DNA of 64,000 bases from Paenibacillus koleovorans NBRC 103111 (GTDB lineage: Bacteria > Bacillota > Bacilli > Paenibacillales > NBRC-103111), in NCBI RefSeq assembly GCF_004000845.1, contig NZ_BIMA01000011.1, positions 39,914-103,913 on the forward strand, read 5' to 3'. Position numbers and translations under genes: made by a program. The stretch's first letter is position 1; every line of letters starts with the position of its first letter. The notes beneath the pieces are model-generated. The model worked only from the letters and a program-made list of their open reading frames with translations, did no database searches and was not told the DNA's origin. This document shows, piece by piece, positions 25,501-34,009 of this stretch.

Positions 25501-26445
25501 TTAAGATCCATAAGGATCTGTTGTTGGAAGCCTAGAATCGTGTTTACGATAATCCCTTGGGGAAAGTCCTTTGTTCTTGGTGAAAATGCGCGCAAAGCTC
25601 GAATAGGAGCCGAAGCCGGACTCCTCCGCCACTTGGGCGACCGGCAGCTCCGTCGTCCGGAGCAGGGAGCAGGCGTGCCTCAGCCGAAGCTCATGCACCA
25701 GGTCGGTGAAGTGGATGCCGTACGAGGCGACGAATTTTTCGCTAAGCGTAGAAGGGTGGAGCCGGAACCGCTCGGCCAGCCCGGTAAGCGTCAGCGGCTC
25801 GAGATAATGATCATAGACGTATCGGACGACCGGCCAGATGGAGCGGGTCGCCGGAGCAGGGACGGGTTCGTTCGCAGCCGCGAGGGAGCTCGTCCCTACC
25901 GTCGTTCTGGCGGCTGTCGGCGGTCTGTGCTCCTGCCGATCCGACAGGCTGCGGCCAAAGCGGGTGAGCGCCAGCTGCAGCTGCGCGCGCAGCGTAACCG
26001 ACCGGAAAGGCCGGTCGCCCTGCGCCTCATGCAGCATCGCCTCGAACAGTGCGCGCGTCACCGCCAGGTCGTCGCCGCCCAGCTGCACATAGGTCCGCGC
26101 ATCGTTGCTCTCGCTCTCGCCGAGCAGCAGCTCCGGCAAGCTGGCTTCGTCGTCGCGGATCTCCATGATGAAGTCGATCGGAAAGTTGCAGATGAACAGA
26201 TCGAGCGGCGCCTGCGGATCGGAGACGATGCGGTGCACCTGATACGGGAGCAGCAGCACCATCGTGCCCGGACGCATCGGATGCTCGGCGCCGTTGATCG
26301 TCTCGCGGCCCGAGCCGCCGGCGACGAGCGTCAGCTCGACGAAGTCGTGCCGATGCGCCGGCGTAGCGACCTGCAGCTTGCGTTTCATATGGAAGGCGAA
26401 CCGGGCATCCCGGTTCGGGTATTCGAACAAATATTCAGGGTACAT
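25501..26445 (-). CDS. AraC-family regulator with cupin sensor
   Basis: 314 residues. N-terminal AraC-binding cupin (HRHDFVELTLVAGGSGRETING near 32; YQVHRIV near 68), a linker rich in Ala/Thr/Pro, and two C-terminal helix-turn-helices (LAERFRLHPSTLSEKFVASYGIHF; VAEESGFGSYSSFARIFTKNKGLSPRDYRK). Likely binds a sugar and controls the adjacent catabolic genes. GAGGTGGTG 9 nt before the ATG. Converges on the YhcH fragment. Confidence 0.9.
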   Translation of the reverse strand: MYPEYLFEYPNRDARFAFHMKRKLQVATPAHRHDFVELTLVAGGSGRETINGAEHPMRPGTMVLLLPYQVHRIVSDPQAPLDLFICNFPIDFIMEIRDDEASLPELLLGESESNDARTYVQLGGDDLAVTRALFEAMLHEAQGDRPFRSVTLRAQLQLALTRFGRSLSDRQEHRPPTAARTTVGTSSLAAANEPVPAPATRSIWPVVRYVYDHYLEPLTLTGLAERFRLHPSTLSEKFVASYGIHFTDLVHELRLRHACSLLRTTELPVAQVAEESGFGSYSSFARIFTKNKGLSPRDYRKHDSRLPTTDPYGS

Positions 26446-26523
26446 GCGGCTTCACCACCTCTACCTTCTCCTGCTACATTTTCAGCGCAGCACCTTGTGG
26501 GAACAGCAGGGTGCCGCTCCCGT

Positions 26524-26607
26524 TCACCTCGAACCGTTGTCGTACTGCCGAATCCGCAGAAACTCCGTGCGCAGCGAGTCGAGGAACATTCTTGTAGAGC
26601 TCTGCAT
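26524..26607 (-). CDS. Small ORF or gene remnant in the AraC leader
   Basis: A 27-codon frame (MQSSTRMFLDSLRTEFLRIRQYDNGSR) has a good CCGGAGG ribosome site 6 nt before its ATG, and a TATAAT -10 lies 58 bp upstream (26665-26670 on the plus strand). It ends 78 bp before the AraC start. Directly after its stop another frame reads VNGSGTLLFPQGAALKM, so it may be a short real gene broken by a frameshift. I do not recognise it. It could instead be a leader peptide for the AraC gene. Confidence 0.35.
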   Translation of the reverse strand: MQSSTRMFLDSLRTEFLRIRQYDNGSR

Positions 26608-26774
26608 GGGCATCCTCCGGTCATGGAGAAGGCGGTTCGGCCGCACTTCCCCTTTTCACTCCACATTATAAAGGGTTCGTTCCTCTTCATGCACTACATA
26701 TTTGAGCCCGATGGGCTGTCTTCCCGTGGTATGATTAAGGTTAGATCCGATCGATGAAGGAGACCAACCGACTG

Positions 26775-27650
26775 ATGACGCGCTATACGCAGCCGCCCAA
26801 ACGATTGAAGAGCGAGCAGTTTATGCCGCACCGCACGGCTTTCAATGTGTTTTATCAAACGGTTCGCGAATTTTTCCCGCTGCATTGGCATGAGTTTTAT
26901 GAGCTGTGCTTCGTGGTGCATGGGCGGGGCGTCAATTTGGTCAACGGAAGGAAAATCGAGCTGGAGCGCGGCAGCGTATTCCTGCTGACGCCTTCGGACT
27001 TTCATGAGCTGTTCCCGGTCGAAGGGGAAAGCATGGAGATGTTCAACGTGATCTTCTCGGCCGATATGATCGGCGAGGAGCTGAACGACCAGCTATTCGC
27101 GAGCAGCGACAGCGGTCTGGAGGCGCTGCGGTCGGCCGATTTCGAGCGGCTGCATCGGGAGTTCGCTTTTATTCAGGAGGAAGCTCGCGAGGGAGGGCTC
27201 GGTCATACGAGGCTGATTCGCGGGGCGCTGGAGCGTATCCTTGTGTTGTTGCTGCGCCAAAGCACTCGAGCGGGAGCTGGAAGTGGGTCCGCATTCGGAC
27301 AAGTGAATTCCGAAGCGGTTGTCGGCGAGTCCCGCCATTACCCTGCCATTCGGAGGGCGCTGGTATACATCCATCACCATTTCCGCCAGGAGCTGAAGCT
27401 CCAAGAGGCCGCCAAACAAGCGCGGCTGGCGACCAACTATTTTAGCGAATGCTTCCGCAAGACGACCGGCGTCACGTTCCAGGACTACGTCAACGAGCTG
27501 CGGCTCCGCTTCGCGCATGACTTGCTACTGGCATCGGCCGTGCCGATTACAGAAGTGTGCTTCGCCTCCGGCTACAACACGCTATCGCATTTCGAACGCG
27601 TTTATAAGCGCAAATACGGCGTGTCTCCACAAGGGAGCCGGAAGCGGTAA
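26775..27650 (+). CDS. AraC-family regulator with cupin sensor
   Basis: 291 residues from ATG 26775, which has AAGGAG 12 nt upstream; the earlier ATG 26754 overlaps that site. N-terminal cupin (LHWHEFYELCFVVHGRGVNLVNG near 35; LTPSDFHELFPV near 72), C-terminal double helix-turn-helix (AKQARLATNYFSECFRKTTGVTF; VCFASGYNTLSHFERVYKRKYGVSPQ). An extended -10 (TGGTATGAT) lies at about 26727-26735. Divergent from the other AraC gene, so the pair share a 330-bp control region. Confidence 0.9.
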   Translation: MTRYTQPPKRLKSEQFMPHRTAFNVFYQTVREFFPLHWHEFYELCFVVHGRGVNLVNGRKIELERGSVFLLTPSDFHELFPVEGESMEMFNVIFSADMIGEELNDQLFASSDSGLEALRSADFERLHREFAFIQEEAREGGLGHTRLIRGALERILVLLLRQSTRAGAGSGSAFGQVNSEAVVGESRHYPAIRRALVYIHHHFRQELKLQEAAKQARLATNYFSECFRKTTGVTFQDYVNELRLRFAHDLLLASAVPITEVCFASGYNTLSHFERVYKRKYGVSPQGSRKR

Positions 27651-27680
27651 TTGGAGGTGGTGAGTGGAGACGGCTAAAAG

Positions 27681-29687
27681 CTAAATTTCCACTGGTGCAT
27701 GCTCGACCAATTGAACTATAAAAATGGAGCCTTTGCCCAGCGAGGTATCGATGATAATGGTGCCGTGGTGGGTTTCTATGATTTCTTTTACGATTGAGAG
27801 CCCGAGACCCGTGCCCCCGATTTGTCTGCGGTCGGAATTGTCTACGCGGTAAAACCTCGTGAACAGCTTATCCAGCGCCTCCGGCGGAATGCCGAGCCCG
27901 TAATCCTGCACCTTAATCAGCACCGTGCCGTTGTCCGTCTCTACGTAAATGTCGACGCGAGTGGCGCCGGGCGAATACTTGATCGCGTTGCTGAGCAGGT
28001 TGTGAAACACTTGCTTCAGCTTGTCTTCGTCGCCCTTCACCCAGATCGGCGCCGCCTCGGCATGCAGCAGCGTCTCGTGATTGTCCTTGCCTTGCCATTG
28101 TTCGACGATTTCCCTAAGCAGGAGCACGGCGTCCAACGATTTGAAATGGAACTCCTGCCTTCCCGACGCCATCCGCTGCAAATCCAGAAAGTCGTTGATC
28201 AAATTGGACAACCGAGTCGCCTCTTTATAAATCGTGGCAATGTATCGGGTACGCCTGTCTTCGCCGACATCCCGTGCCGATAAGATTTCCACAAACCCCA
28301 GAATCGACGTCAAGGGCGTTCGGATCTCATGCGAGATGATGCTGACGAACTCGTTCTTCATCTCGTCTATTCGCTCTTCATCCGTTCTGTCGCGGAAGCT
28401 GAGCAGATGTCCCCTCAGTTCGCCGCTCGTTTCATCCGTAATCGGACTGGCGTAGCACTCATAATGACGGGTTTCCCTGCTGCTCGTTACGTAAGTGATC
28501 CTCTCACGAAATGTCGGCTTGTTCTGTGTCAAATAAAGCTCGATGAGGGCTGACAACGGTCCTGCCGCCCCTTTCATCCCCATACAATATTCGATAATCC
28601 GATCTCCCTCCGTAAGCGGTCTCCCGAAAAATTTTCCGAACCGCTGATTGGCGAACACCACACTCCCGCTCTGATCGCACATGACGATCGCTTCCTGGCT
28701 CGTTTGCAGCATTTGCCCGATGATGTCGTTCTGTTCGGCGATTTTGCGTTCCGCGAGCTGGCTCTCGGTCCACAATTCCTTGTACCTGCTCTCGCTCTCG
28801 GTTACTTGCCGATATAGCACGGTCATGCCGACGTACATTTTCGTAAACTCGTATATCATCCCGCCCAGCACGATGTTCGCGCAGACGAAGCTGTTCCACT
28901 TGGCCACGTACCAGCCGATGCTGAAGCGGCCGCCGCCGCAGAGCACGATCGTCACATCCAGCAGGGAGGCCAGCAGCGCCACGCATAGCCAGGAGTGAGT
29001 CACGGTGCTCCCGCGCGTGCGGATGAAAAACCAGATCAGCGCCGCGAGACTGATTCCGACGATCGGCCAGCCGAGACCGTACAGGAACAGCGGTGTAAGC
29101 TTGCCTTGATGGAGCAGCACGGGCAGCGAGTCATGCAAGGAAGTGGCGGCGAACGTTAGGCCGGCGATGAGAGCGGCTACGAAGAGGAGCGTCGACCGTT
29201 CCAGGAGTTTGGCTTGACGCTTGGTGAGCTGGACGTGTTTGTACTTTTTGTCGATGTAGGTGTACAACAGTATGGCTAGCGCGAAGCCGAGATGCCACGG
29301 CAAGTACAGCCACGGCGCGGTTTGGGTGCCGGCATGGAATAGCCCGGTGTCTGTGAAGATGCGCGGGAACGTCATCAAATACATCGAGGTCATCCCGGCT
29401 GAGAACAAGTAGCCCGCGAACAGCACGAGCACCGCCGGCGAGCGGGTGACGCGGAATTGACTGAGCAGCACATAGGCTGTCAAGAGCTCGAAGCAGATCA
29501 CCGTAGAGAAAATGATGGGCTGGTACGCCTGCATCTCCGGCAGCTGCACGCGCGCGAACGGGATGGACAGGAGCGAGATGAAGCAGACGATGGCGCCGAT
29601 CATGAACGCTAACCGGCGTTGGGAGCGATGGGTCTGCATGTTCAGCAAATGATGCACGTTGATCGCAGTGGGCTGCGGTACGCTCAT
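27681..29687 (-). CDS. MASE4-PAS sensor histidine kinase
   Basis: 668 residues from ATG 29687 (GGAGGAGCC 7 nt before it). N-terminal MASE4 membrane sensor with about eight helices (LLSIPFARVQLPEMQAYQPIIF, GYLFSAGMTSMYLMTFPRIFTDTGL, LPWHLGFA), a coiled linker, a PAS domain (near 340-450), HisKA with phospho-His453 in SIISHEIRTPLTSILGF, and the ATPase (HNLLSNAIKYSPGA, DYGLGIP, GGTGLGLSIVKEI). No response regulator is adjacent, so it is an orphan kinase. An extended -10 TGCTACAAT lies upstream near 29822-29827. Confidence 0.9.
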   Translation of the reverse strand: MSVPQPTAINVHHLLNMQTHRSQRRLAFMIGAIVCFISLLSIPFARVQLPEMQAYQPIIFSTVICFELLTAYVLLSQFRVTRSPAVLVLFAGYLFSAGMTSMYLMTFPRIFTDTGLFHAGTQTAPWLYLPWHLGFALAILLYTYIDKKYKHVQLTKRQAKLLERSTLLFVAALIAGLTFAATSLHDSLPVLLHQGKLTPLFLYGLGWPIVGISLAALIWFFIRTRGSTVTHSWLCVALLASLLDVTIVLCGGGRFSIGWYVAKWNSFVCANIVLGGMIYEFTKMYVGMTVLYRQVTESESRYKELWTESQLAERKIAEQNDIIGQMLQTSQEAIVMCDQSGSVVFANQRFGKFFGRPLTEGDRIIEYCMGMKGAAGPLSALIELYLTQNKPTFRERITYVTSSRETRHYECYASPITDETSGELRGHLLSFRDRTDEERIDEMKNEFVSIISHEIRTPLTSILGFVEILSARDVGEDRRTRYIATIYKEATRLSNLINDFLDLQRMASGRQEFHFKSLDAVLLLREIVEQWQGKDNHETLLHAEAAPIWVKGDEDKLKQVFHNLLSNAIKYSPGATRVDIYVETDNGTVLIKVQDYGLGIPPEALDKLFTRFYRVDNSDRRQIGGTGLGLSIVKEIIETHHGTIIIDTSLGKGSIFIVQLVEHAPVEI

Positions 29688-29948
29688 GGGGTGGCTCCTC
29701 CTTGGACGTGGTGGTCGTATCGTTTTCGACGAGGGCTGTGCGGGTTCCTGCTCTGTGCTAGGCGCGGTGTTCCTCGTTGCGGTAGTGGCGGGGCGCAGCA
29801 GCTGCTGGGCGTGCTCGATTCCATTGTAGCAGGAATCCGGTGCGAAAACAGGAAGATTAGACCAAAAAACAAGAAGCCTTTCCATCGATTCGAAATGGCG
29901 GCCCCTTACAATAGAAGTAGTCGAGCCGGCTTTTTTGAGGAAAGGAGT

Positions 29949-30104
29949 GTTGTTCGTTCGCTTCGCCGACTTCTGGCCGAGACGAATCCGCTCGTCGACC
30001 ATCCGACTTGCCGCTTGCTGCGGCTGATGCTGCAAGAGGAGGAAGACATGCTGCGCTGGGGCGAGCATGCGATCGCGGCTTTGCGTGGCAGGGTGAACGA
30101 ATAG
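29949..30104 (+). pseudogene. C-terminal gene remnant, perhaps of a ferritin-like protein
   Basis: The frame ending at 30104 codes SLRRLLAETNPLVDHPTCRLLRLMLQEEEDMLRWGEHAI..., which looks like real protein (His, Glu and a WG pair spaced as in ferritin-like folds). It has no start codon after the ribosome site AAGGAG (29942-29947). A TACAAT at 29907-29912 could still be a -10. The upstream part of the frame overlaps the kinase promoter and looks like noise. Read as the surviving end of a lost gene; the family guess is weak. Confidence 0.35.
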
Positions 30105-30177
30105 TAGTAACTTCATTCAAACATGGGGCCATGAAACATAATGATTATTACTGAATCATGAAAATGAAAATCATAAA

Positions 30178-30214
30178 AGCCGCCTCACAGCACCCTGCTG
30201 CGTGGCGGCTTTTT
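30178..30214. terminator. Bidirectional terminator after spoVR
   Basis: AGCCGCC (30178-30184) pairs with GGCGGCT (30204-30210), with further pairing inside. T runs lie on both sides. Confidence 0.8.
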
Positions 30215-30220
30215 GGCAGC

Positions 30221-31711
30221 CTACAAAAATTTGCGCGCGTGTTTCTTGCCGTCGTAGGTGAACAGCACGCTCTTGTCTTCGACGACCGTCTCGAGATGGA
30301 CGGTTTTGCCCCAGAGCCGCTGCACGTAAGGCAGCGTCTTCTCCAGGTACTTGAGATCGAGCTCGACGCCCTCGAACGAGTGCTTCAGGTACAGTTCGCC
30401 GATGTTGGCATGGTTGCCGTCCATTACGTGGAGCACGGGGAAACCGCCGTTGACGCGGGAATAAACGAGCTGGTCGCGGATGTTTTCCCAGGCTTTGTCC
30501 GTCACCTTCCACTCCTGCCCCTTCTTCTCGAACACGTACAGGTCCAGATCCTCCACGAGCTCCTTGGTCATGTAGTTGCGGACGAAGGAGGAGTCGGACT
30601 CGAATTCGCGCACCTCGAACATTTTTTCGCGGTCCCAGCGCTTCTCGATGTCCTCGAATATTTTGATGCCCAAATAGTAAGGGTTCAAGCTATGCCGGGA
30701 GGGCTGGACGACGCCGGAATTGAGCATGGCGTATTCGATCGTCTCCTCCGGCGTAAGGTCGAGCTCGCGCACGATGCGCTGATGCCAGTAGGACGCCCAG
30801 CCCTCGTTCATGATCTTCGTCTCGATCTGCGGCCAGAAATACAACATCTCGTCCCGCATCATCGTCAGGATGTCGCGCTGCCAGTCCTCGAGCACCGGCG
30901 AATGCTCCTCCAGGAAATATAGCAGGTCTTTCTCCGGATGGGGCGGGAACCGGCGGGCGGTTGCTTCTCTTGCTTTCACCTCAGCCTGCTCGGCATTGCG
31001 GTACTCTTCATCCAGACTCCACAGATCGTCGTAAGTCGTCTTCGGCATGCTGAGCGAAGCCGGACGTCCGGCGTTCGTTCCGGCTCCGTGTCCGAATGTA
31101 GCTCCCCCGCCAACCCGGCGTCCGTTCGGACCGTCCTTGCTAGTCGAGCCGACACCTCTCACCGTTTCCTTGGCGAACCGGCTTGCGCCGTATTCCCGAT
31201 TGCTCGGCTTAATCAACGTAGGGTCTACATGCTCTTGAATCGCCAGAATCGCATCCAGGAATTGCTCGATGGCTTCCGTCCCATATTCCATCTCGTACTG
31301 GCTGATCCTTTCCGCCGTCGCGGACATGCTCTCCACCATATTGCGGTTCGTGTTGGAGAACCGAGCGTTGTTCTTGAAGAAATCACAGTGCGCCAGGACA
31401 TGGGCGACGATCAGCTTGTTCTGGATCAGCGAGTTGCCGTCCAGCAGGAACGCGTAGCAAGGATTGGAGTTGATGACCAGCTCGTAAATTTTGCTCAAGC
31501 CGAGGTCGTACTGGGTTTTCATTTTATGAAACGTCTTGCCGAAGCTCCAGTGGCTGAACCGGGTCGGCATCCCGTAGGCTCCGAACGTATAGATGATGTC
31601 CGACGGGCAGATTTCGTAGCGCATCGGGTAAAAGTCGAGTCCGAAGCCTTTGGCGATTTCCGTAATTTCGTCGATGGACCGCTCTAGCTCTCTGATTTCG
31701 TCATTCGTCAT
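30221..31711 (-). CDS. spoVR: SpoVR-family sporulation protein
   Basis: 496 residues from ATG 31711; an upstream GTG at 31753 has no ribosome site. SpoVR of Bacillus is needed for normal spore cortex. Visible family blocks: [37 protein letters not shown] split over residues 24-60, [29 protein letters not shown] (near 107), [13 protein letters not shown] (near 300). About 30 extra residues rich in Gly and Arg near 185-215 are not usual. In many bacteria SpoVR acts with YhbH and the kinase PrkA; yhbH lies 10 kb away here. Confidence 0.95.
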   Translation of the reverse strand: MTNDEIRELERSIDEITEIAKGFGLDFYPMRYEICPSDIIYTFGAYGMPTRFSHWSFGKTFHKMKTQYDLGLSKIYELVINSNPCYAFLLDGNSLIQNKLIVAHVLAHCDFFKNNARFSNTNRNMVESMSATAERISQYEMEYGTEAIEQFLDAILAIQEHVDPTLIKPSNREYGASRFAKETVRGVGSTSKDGPNGRRVGGGATFGHGAGTNAGRPASLSMPKTTYDDLWSLDEEYRNAEQAEVKAREATARRFPPHPEKDLLYFLEEHSPVLEDWQRDILTMMRDEMLYFWPQIETKIMNEGWASYWHQRIVRELDLTPEETIEYAMLNSGVVQPSRHSLNPYYLGIKIFEDIEKRWDREKMFEVREFESDSSFVRNYMTKELVEDLDLYVFEKKGQEWKVTDKAWENIRDQLVYSRVNGGFPVLHVMDGNHANIGELYLKHSFEGVELDLKYLEKTLPYVQRLWGKTVHLETVVEDKSVLFTYDGKKHARKFL

Positions 31712-31826
31712 GGGGACACCCGCCTCTATCGCAGTATAGTCGTCTACCTTCACTATATTCCGCGTTAGGCGTTTTGATGAGGGGAGGTAAGCTGCGCAGA
31801 GAGAGGGAGAGGCAGGACAAAAATGG

Positions 31827-31973
31827 TTAGCGAATGAGTTGCACAGGTACGGAAAGTTGTATGCCCACCCAAGCGGAGTCGGCGGTCAGGACCGGCAGCG
31901 ACAGCTTTTCCGCAAGCGCCAGACAAGCCCGGTCTCCGAGCGACAGACCATGATTACGAGTGACGGGCCGCAT
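31827..31973 (-). pseudogene. C-terminal remnant of a VapC-type PIN toxin
   Basis: From an internal ATG at 31973 the frame reads VTRNHGLSLGDRACLALA and then [10 protein letters not shown], which is the last third of a PIN-domain ribonuclease, with two of the acidic metal ligands (GD and TAD). The first two-thirds, including the N-terminal catalytic Asp, are gone. The frame can be followed upstream into the end of the AbrB-type gene (REDAILTGLMRP), as if a deletion joined them near 32000. Confidence 0.7.
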
Positions 31974-31981
31974 AAGTCCGG

Positions 31982-32134
31982 TTAAAATAGCATCTTCTCG
32001 GTGAGCAGCTTCAACTCACCGTCCTCCAGCCGTAAAATCAACTCATCCCCCTCATGCAGCTGAAGCGCTTTGCGAATTTCCAAGGGAATTAAGATTCGAC
32101 CCTCTTTGCTTAGTTTGACCTTCAGGTCATCCAT
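31982..32134 (-). CDS. AbrB/MazE-type swapped-hairpin DNA-binding protein (VapB-like antitoxin, shortened)
   Basis: 50 residues: VKLSKEGRILIPLEIRKALQLHEGDELILRLEDGEL is a complete AbrB beta-hairpin DNA-binding domain. The tail that would bind the toxin is replaced by LKLLTEKMLF and a stop. Strong GAGGAGG 7 nt before the ATG. It may still bind its own operator. Too short for a normal antitoxin (about 75-85 residues). Confidence 0.8.
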   Translation of the reverse strand: MDDLKVKLSKEGRILIPLEIRKALQLHEGDELILRLEDGELKLLTEKMLF

Positions 32135-32151
32135 GTACAAACCTCCTCGGC

Positions 32152-32179
32152 AATGACATTTCCATGTACAATTGTCATT
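32152..32179. promoter_or_regulatory. Inverted-repeat operator of the vapB-like gene
   Basis: AATGACA (32152-32158) and TGTCATT (32173-32179), spaced by 14 bp, lie just upstream of the antitoxin ribosome site. This is a typical place for autoregulation by an AbrB-type protein. Confidence 0.5.
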
Positions 32180-32302
32180 ATCCAGTTTACCTCAAATCCA
32201 TCGTGTCGACAATCGAGGCTGGTCTATGATAGACGTAAAAAATGATATACTTATGAAAAAAGTAGGTCTACGGAACCGATATTCGGATGGAGTGTTGTTA
32301 GG

Positions 32303-34009
32303 ATGAATAGGGAGTTCGAAGTGATTGCCTATCTGCGGGAAGAATTGCTGGAGCAAATGAAGCTGGCCGATCTGGAAGAAGGGTTCGAGCTGTTCCGGAA
32401 GCGAACGGTTGACGGTATGAACAGCAGCGGGGAGGAAATAGCCGCCACGGTGTCGGACACGGATGCCGAGCATGCTGTAGTGCTGCACAAACATTTCATG
32501 ACCATCAGCCATTGTCAATGCGGGTCCATGGAGTACTGCAAGCATATCGCGGCTGTTTTTCTTCAATATTTGCATGCGCACGGCGAAAGACCGGAAAGGT
32601 TCGTAGCCGCGGCGGTGGATCATCATAATGACAAGCTTCGCGTGCTCGATAAGAAGCAGAAAAAGGTGGAGAACCGGGCCCACAGCGGGCTGCAGCAGCT
32701 CAACCAGCTCAATCAGTCGCAAGTGCCGAAGCACACTCCCGCATCTTCGTCTCCGACATCGGCTTCGCGTGTTCCGAATGTCCCGAGAGCTGCGGAACGG
32801 ACAAAATGGCCAAACGGACCGAAGCCCGATGATTCGCCGGAGAGCTGGCACGCATGGCTCGAGCAAGCCGCGCCCGTCATGCTGGCGGCACCGGCACATG
32901 AATGGATATGGCGGGTGCAAAAGTCAACCGAGTCGTTGAGCGGCGACTGGAGCTCCGAACATAAGGCGATGCTCCACTGGTTCTCCATGCTCTATATCCT
33001 CCGAGGTCTCGAGGAGCGAGTAAGGCAATCGCTGCTTCGCGGCAGAGAGCCCGTCGGCTTCATTCATCCTGCTATCGAGAGCTGGATGGAAGGAGTGATG
33101 ATTCAGGCCTCTTTATTCGCCGAGTGGATAGATCGGACGCCTGCGCATGCGAAGTATGCCCTCGCCTGGATACGCGACGGTGCTCTATCGGGGAATAACT
33201 ATGAGGTGAATTGGGAGATGGTTTATGGCCGGGTGTGGCTAGGTCTATCGAGCCGCTTCGCCTGGCTGATGCAGGAGAGGAGAGAACTGGATCAACTTCG
33301 CCGCCATACTCAAAGTGTGGATCAGTCCTTTCTGGTTAGAATTGTAAAATGTGAGATAGCTCTAGATCTGGGGGAGGGCCGAGACGAGCAAGCCTGGAAA
33401 CGATGGACGGCTATACCTGGACGAAATGAGCCGGACGAATGGCTGCCTGTCCTCGAGTTGTTTTTGGAATATCGGCTGTGGGCAAGAGCGGAGTTTTGGC
33501 TGCAGCGATTGTATGTGCATTATGCCTATCCGGAGGCCTGGCCGGAGGGGAACTGCGATAGATTGCTGGAGCTGACGGCGCGGTTTGCTCTGGACTGCGG
33601 CGATGATCGAATGTTCTTGCAAGCCGTGGAACGCCTTCTTCCCGATAGCAAGCCGTTATATGAGCAATACTTGTTGGATTCTTTACAATTTGAAGCTTAT
33701 TGCGACTTGCAGATGGCGGAGGGTCAGGACCCGTCTTGGGACTATTTTGATTCCGTCTTGCAGCGGATCGAGAAGGAAAAGCCGGACGGCGTGTTGCCCT
33801 GGTATCATCGCGGCGTTGAGACATATCTCCAGCGAAAAAATCGTACCGCCTATTCGGAGGCGATTGGTTTGCTCCTCCGTATAAAACGGATCTATATCCG
33901 GCAGTCGCTCCGTTCCCGATGGGAACAATATCTCCGCTTGCTGGAAGACAAATATTCGCGGCTGCGAACCTTTCATGACATGCTGCGGGAAGCGGGGGTG
34001 TCGAAGTGA
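32303..34009 (+). CDS. ywqB: SWIM zinc-finger protein (YwqB-like)
   Basis: 568 residues. SWIM motif CQCGSMEYCKH: zinc ligands Cys71, Cys73, Cys79, His81. The remainder is helical with a low-complexity Ser/Pro stretch near 145-160. Function unknown. SWIM proteins often accompany SNF2 ATPases, and this one overlaps the start of such a gene by 4 nt (GTGA), so the two are translationally coupled. The same pair occurs in Bacillus as ywqB-ywqA. Confidence 0.85.
   Translation: MNREFEVIAYLREELLEQMKLADLEEGFELFRKRTVDGMNSSGEEIAATVSDTDAEHAVVLHKHFMTISHCQCGSMEYCKHIAAVFLQYLHAHGERPERFVAAAVDHHNDKLRVLDKKQKKVENRAHSGLQQLNQLNQSQVPKHTPASSSPTSASRVPNVPRAAERTKWPNGPKPDDSPESWHAWLEQAAPVMLAAPAHEWIWRVQKSTESLSGDWSSEHKAMLHWFSMLYILRGLEERVRQSLLRGREPVGFIHPAIESWMEGVMIQASLFAEWIDRTPAHAKYALAWIRDGALSGNNYEVNWEMVYGRVWLGLSSRFAWLMQERRELDQLRRHTQSVDQSFLVRIVKCEIALDLGEGRDEQAWKRWTAIPGRNEPDEWLPVLELFLEYRLWARAEFWLQRLYVHYAYPEAWPEGNCDRLLELTARFALDCGDDRMFLQAVERLLPDSKPLYEQYLLDSLQFEAYCDLQMAEGQDPSWDYFDSVLQRIEKEKPDGVLPWYHRGVETYLQRKNRTAYSEAIGLLLRIKRIYIRQSLRSRWEQYLRLLEDKYSRLRTFHDMLREAGVSK

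Noticed and set aside
29619..29948. N-terminal part of the frame that ends at 30104
   Set aside because: It overlaps the MASE4 kinase start and promoter and has Arg/Gly/Cys-rich noise composition. Only the last 50 or so residues look like protein.
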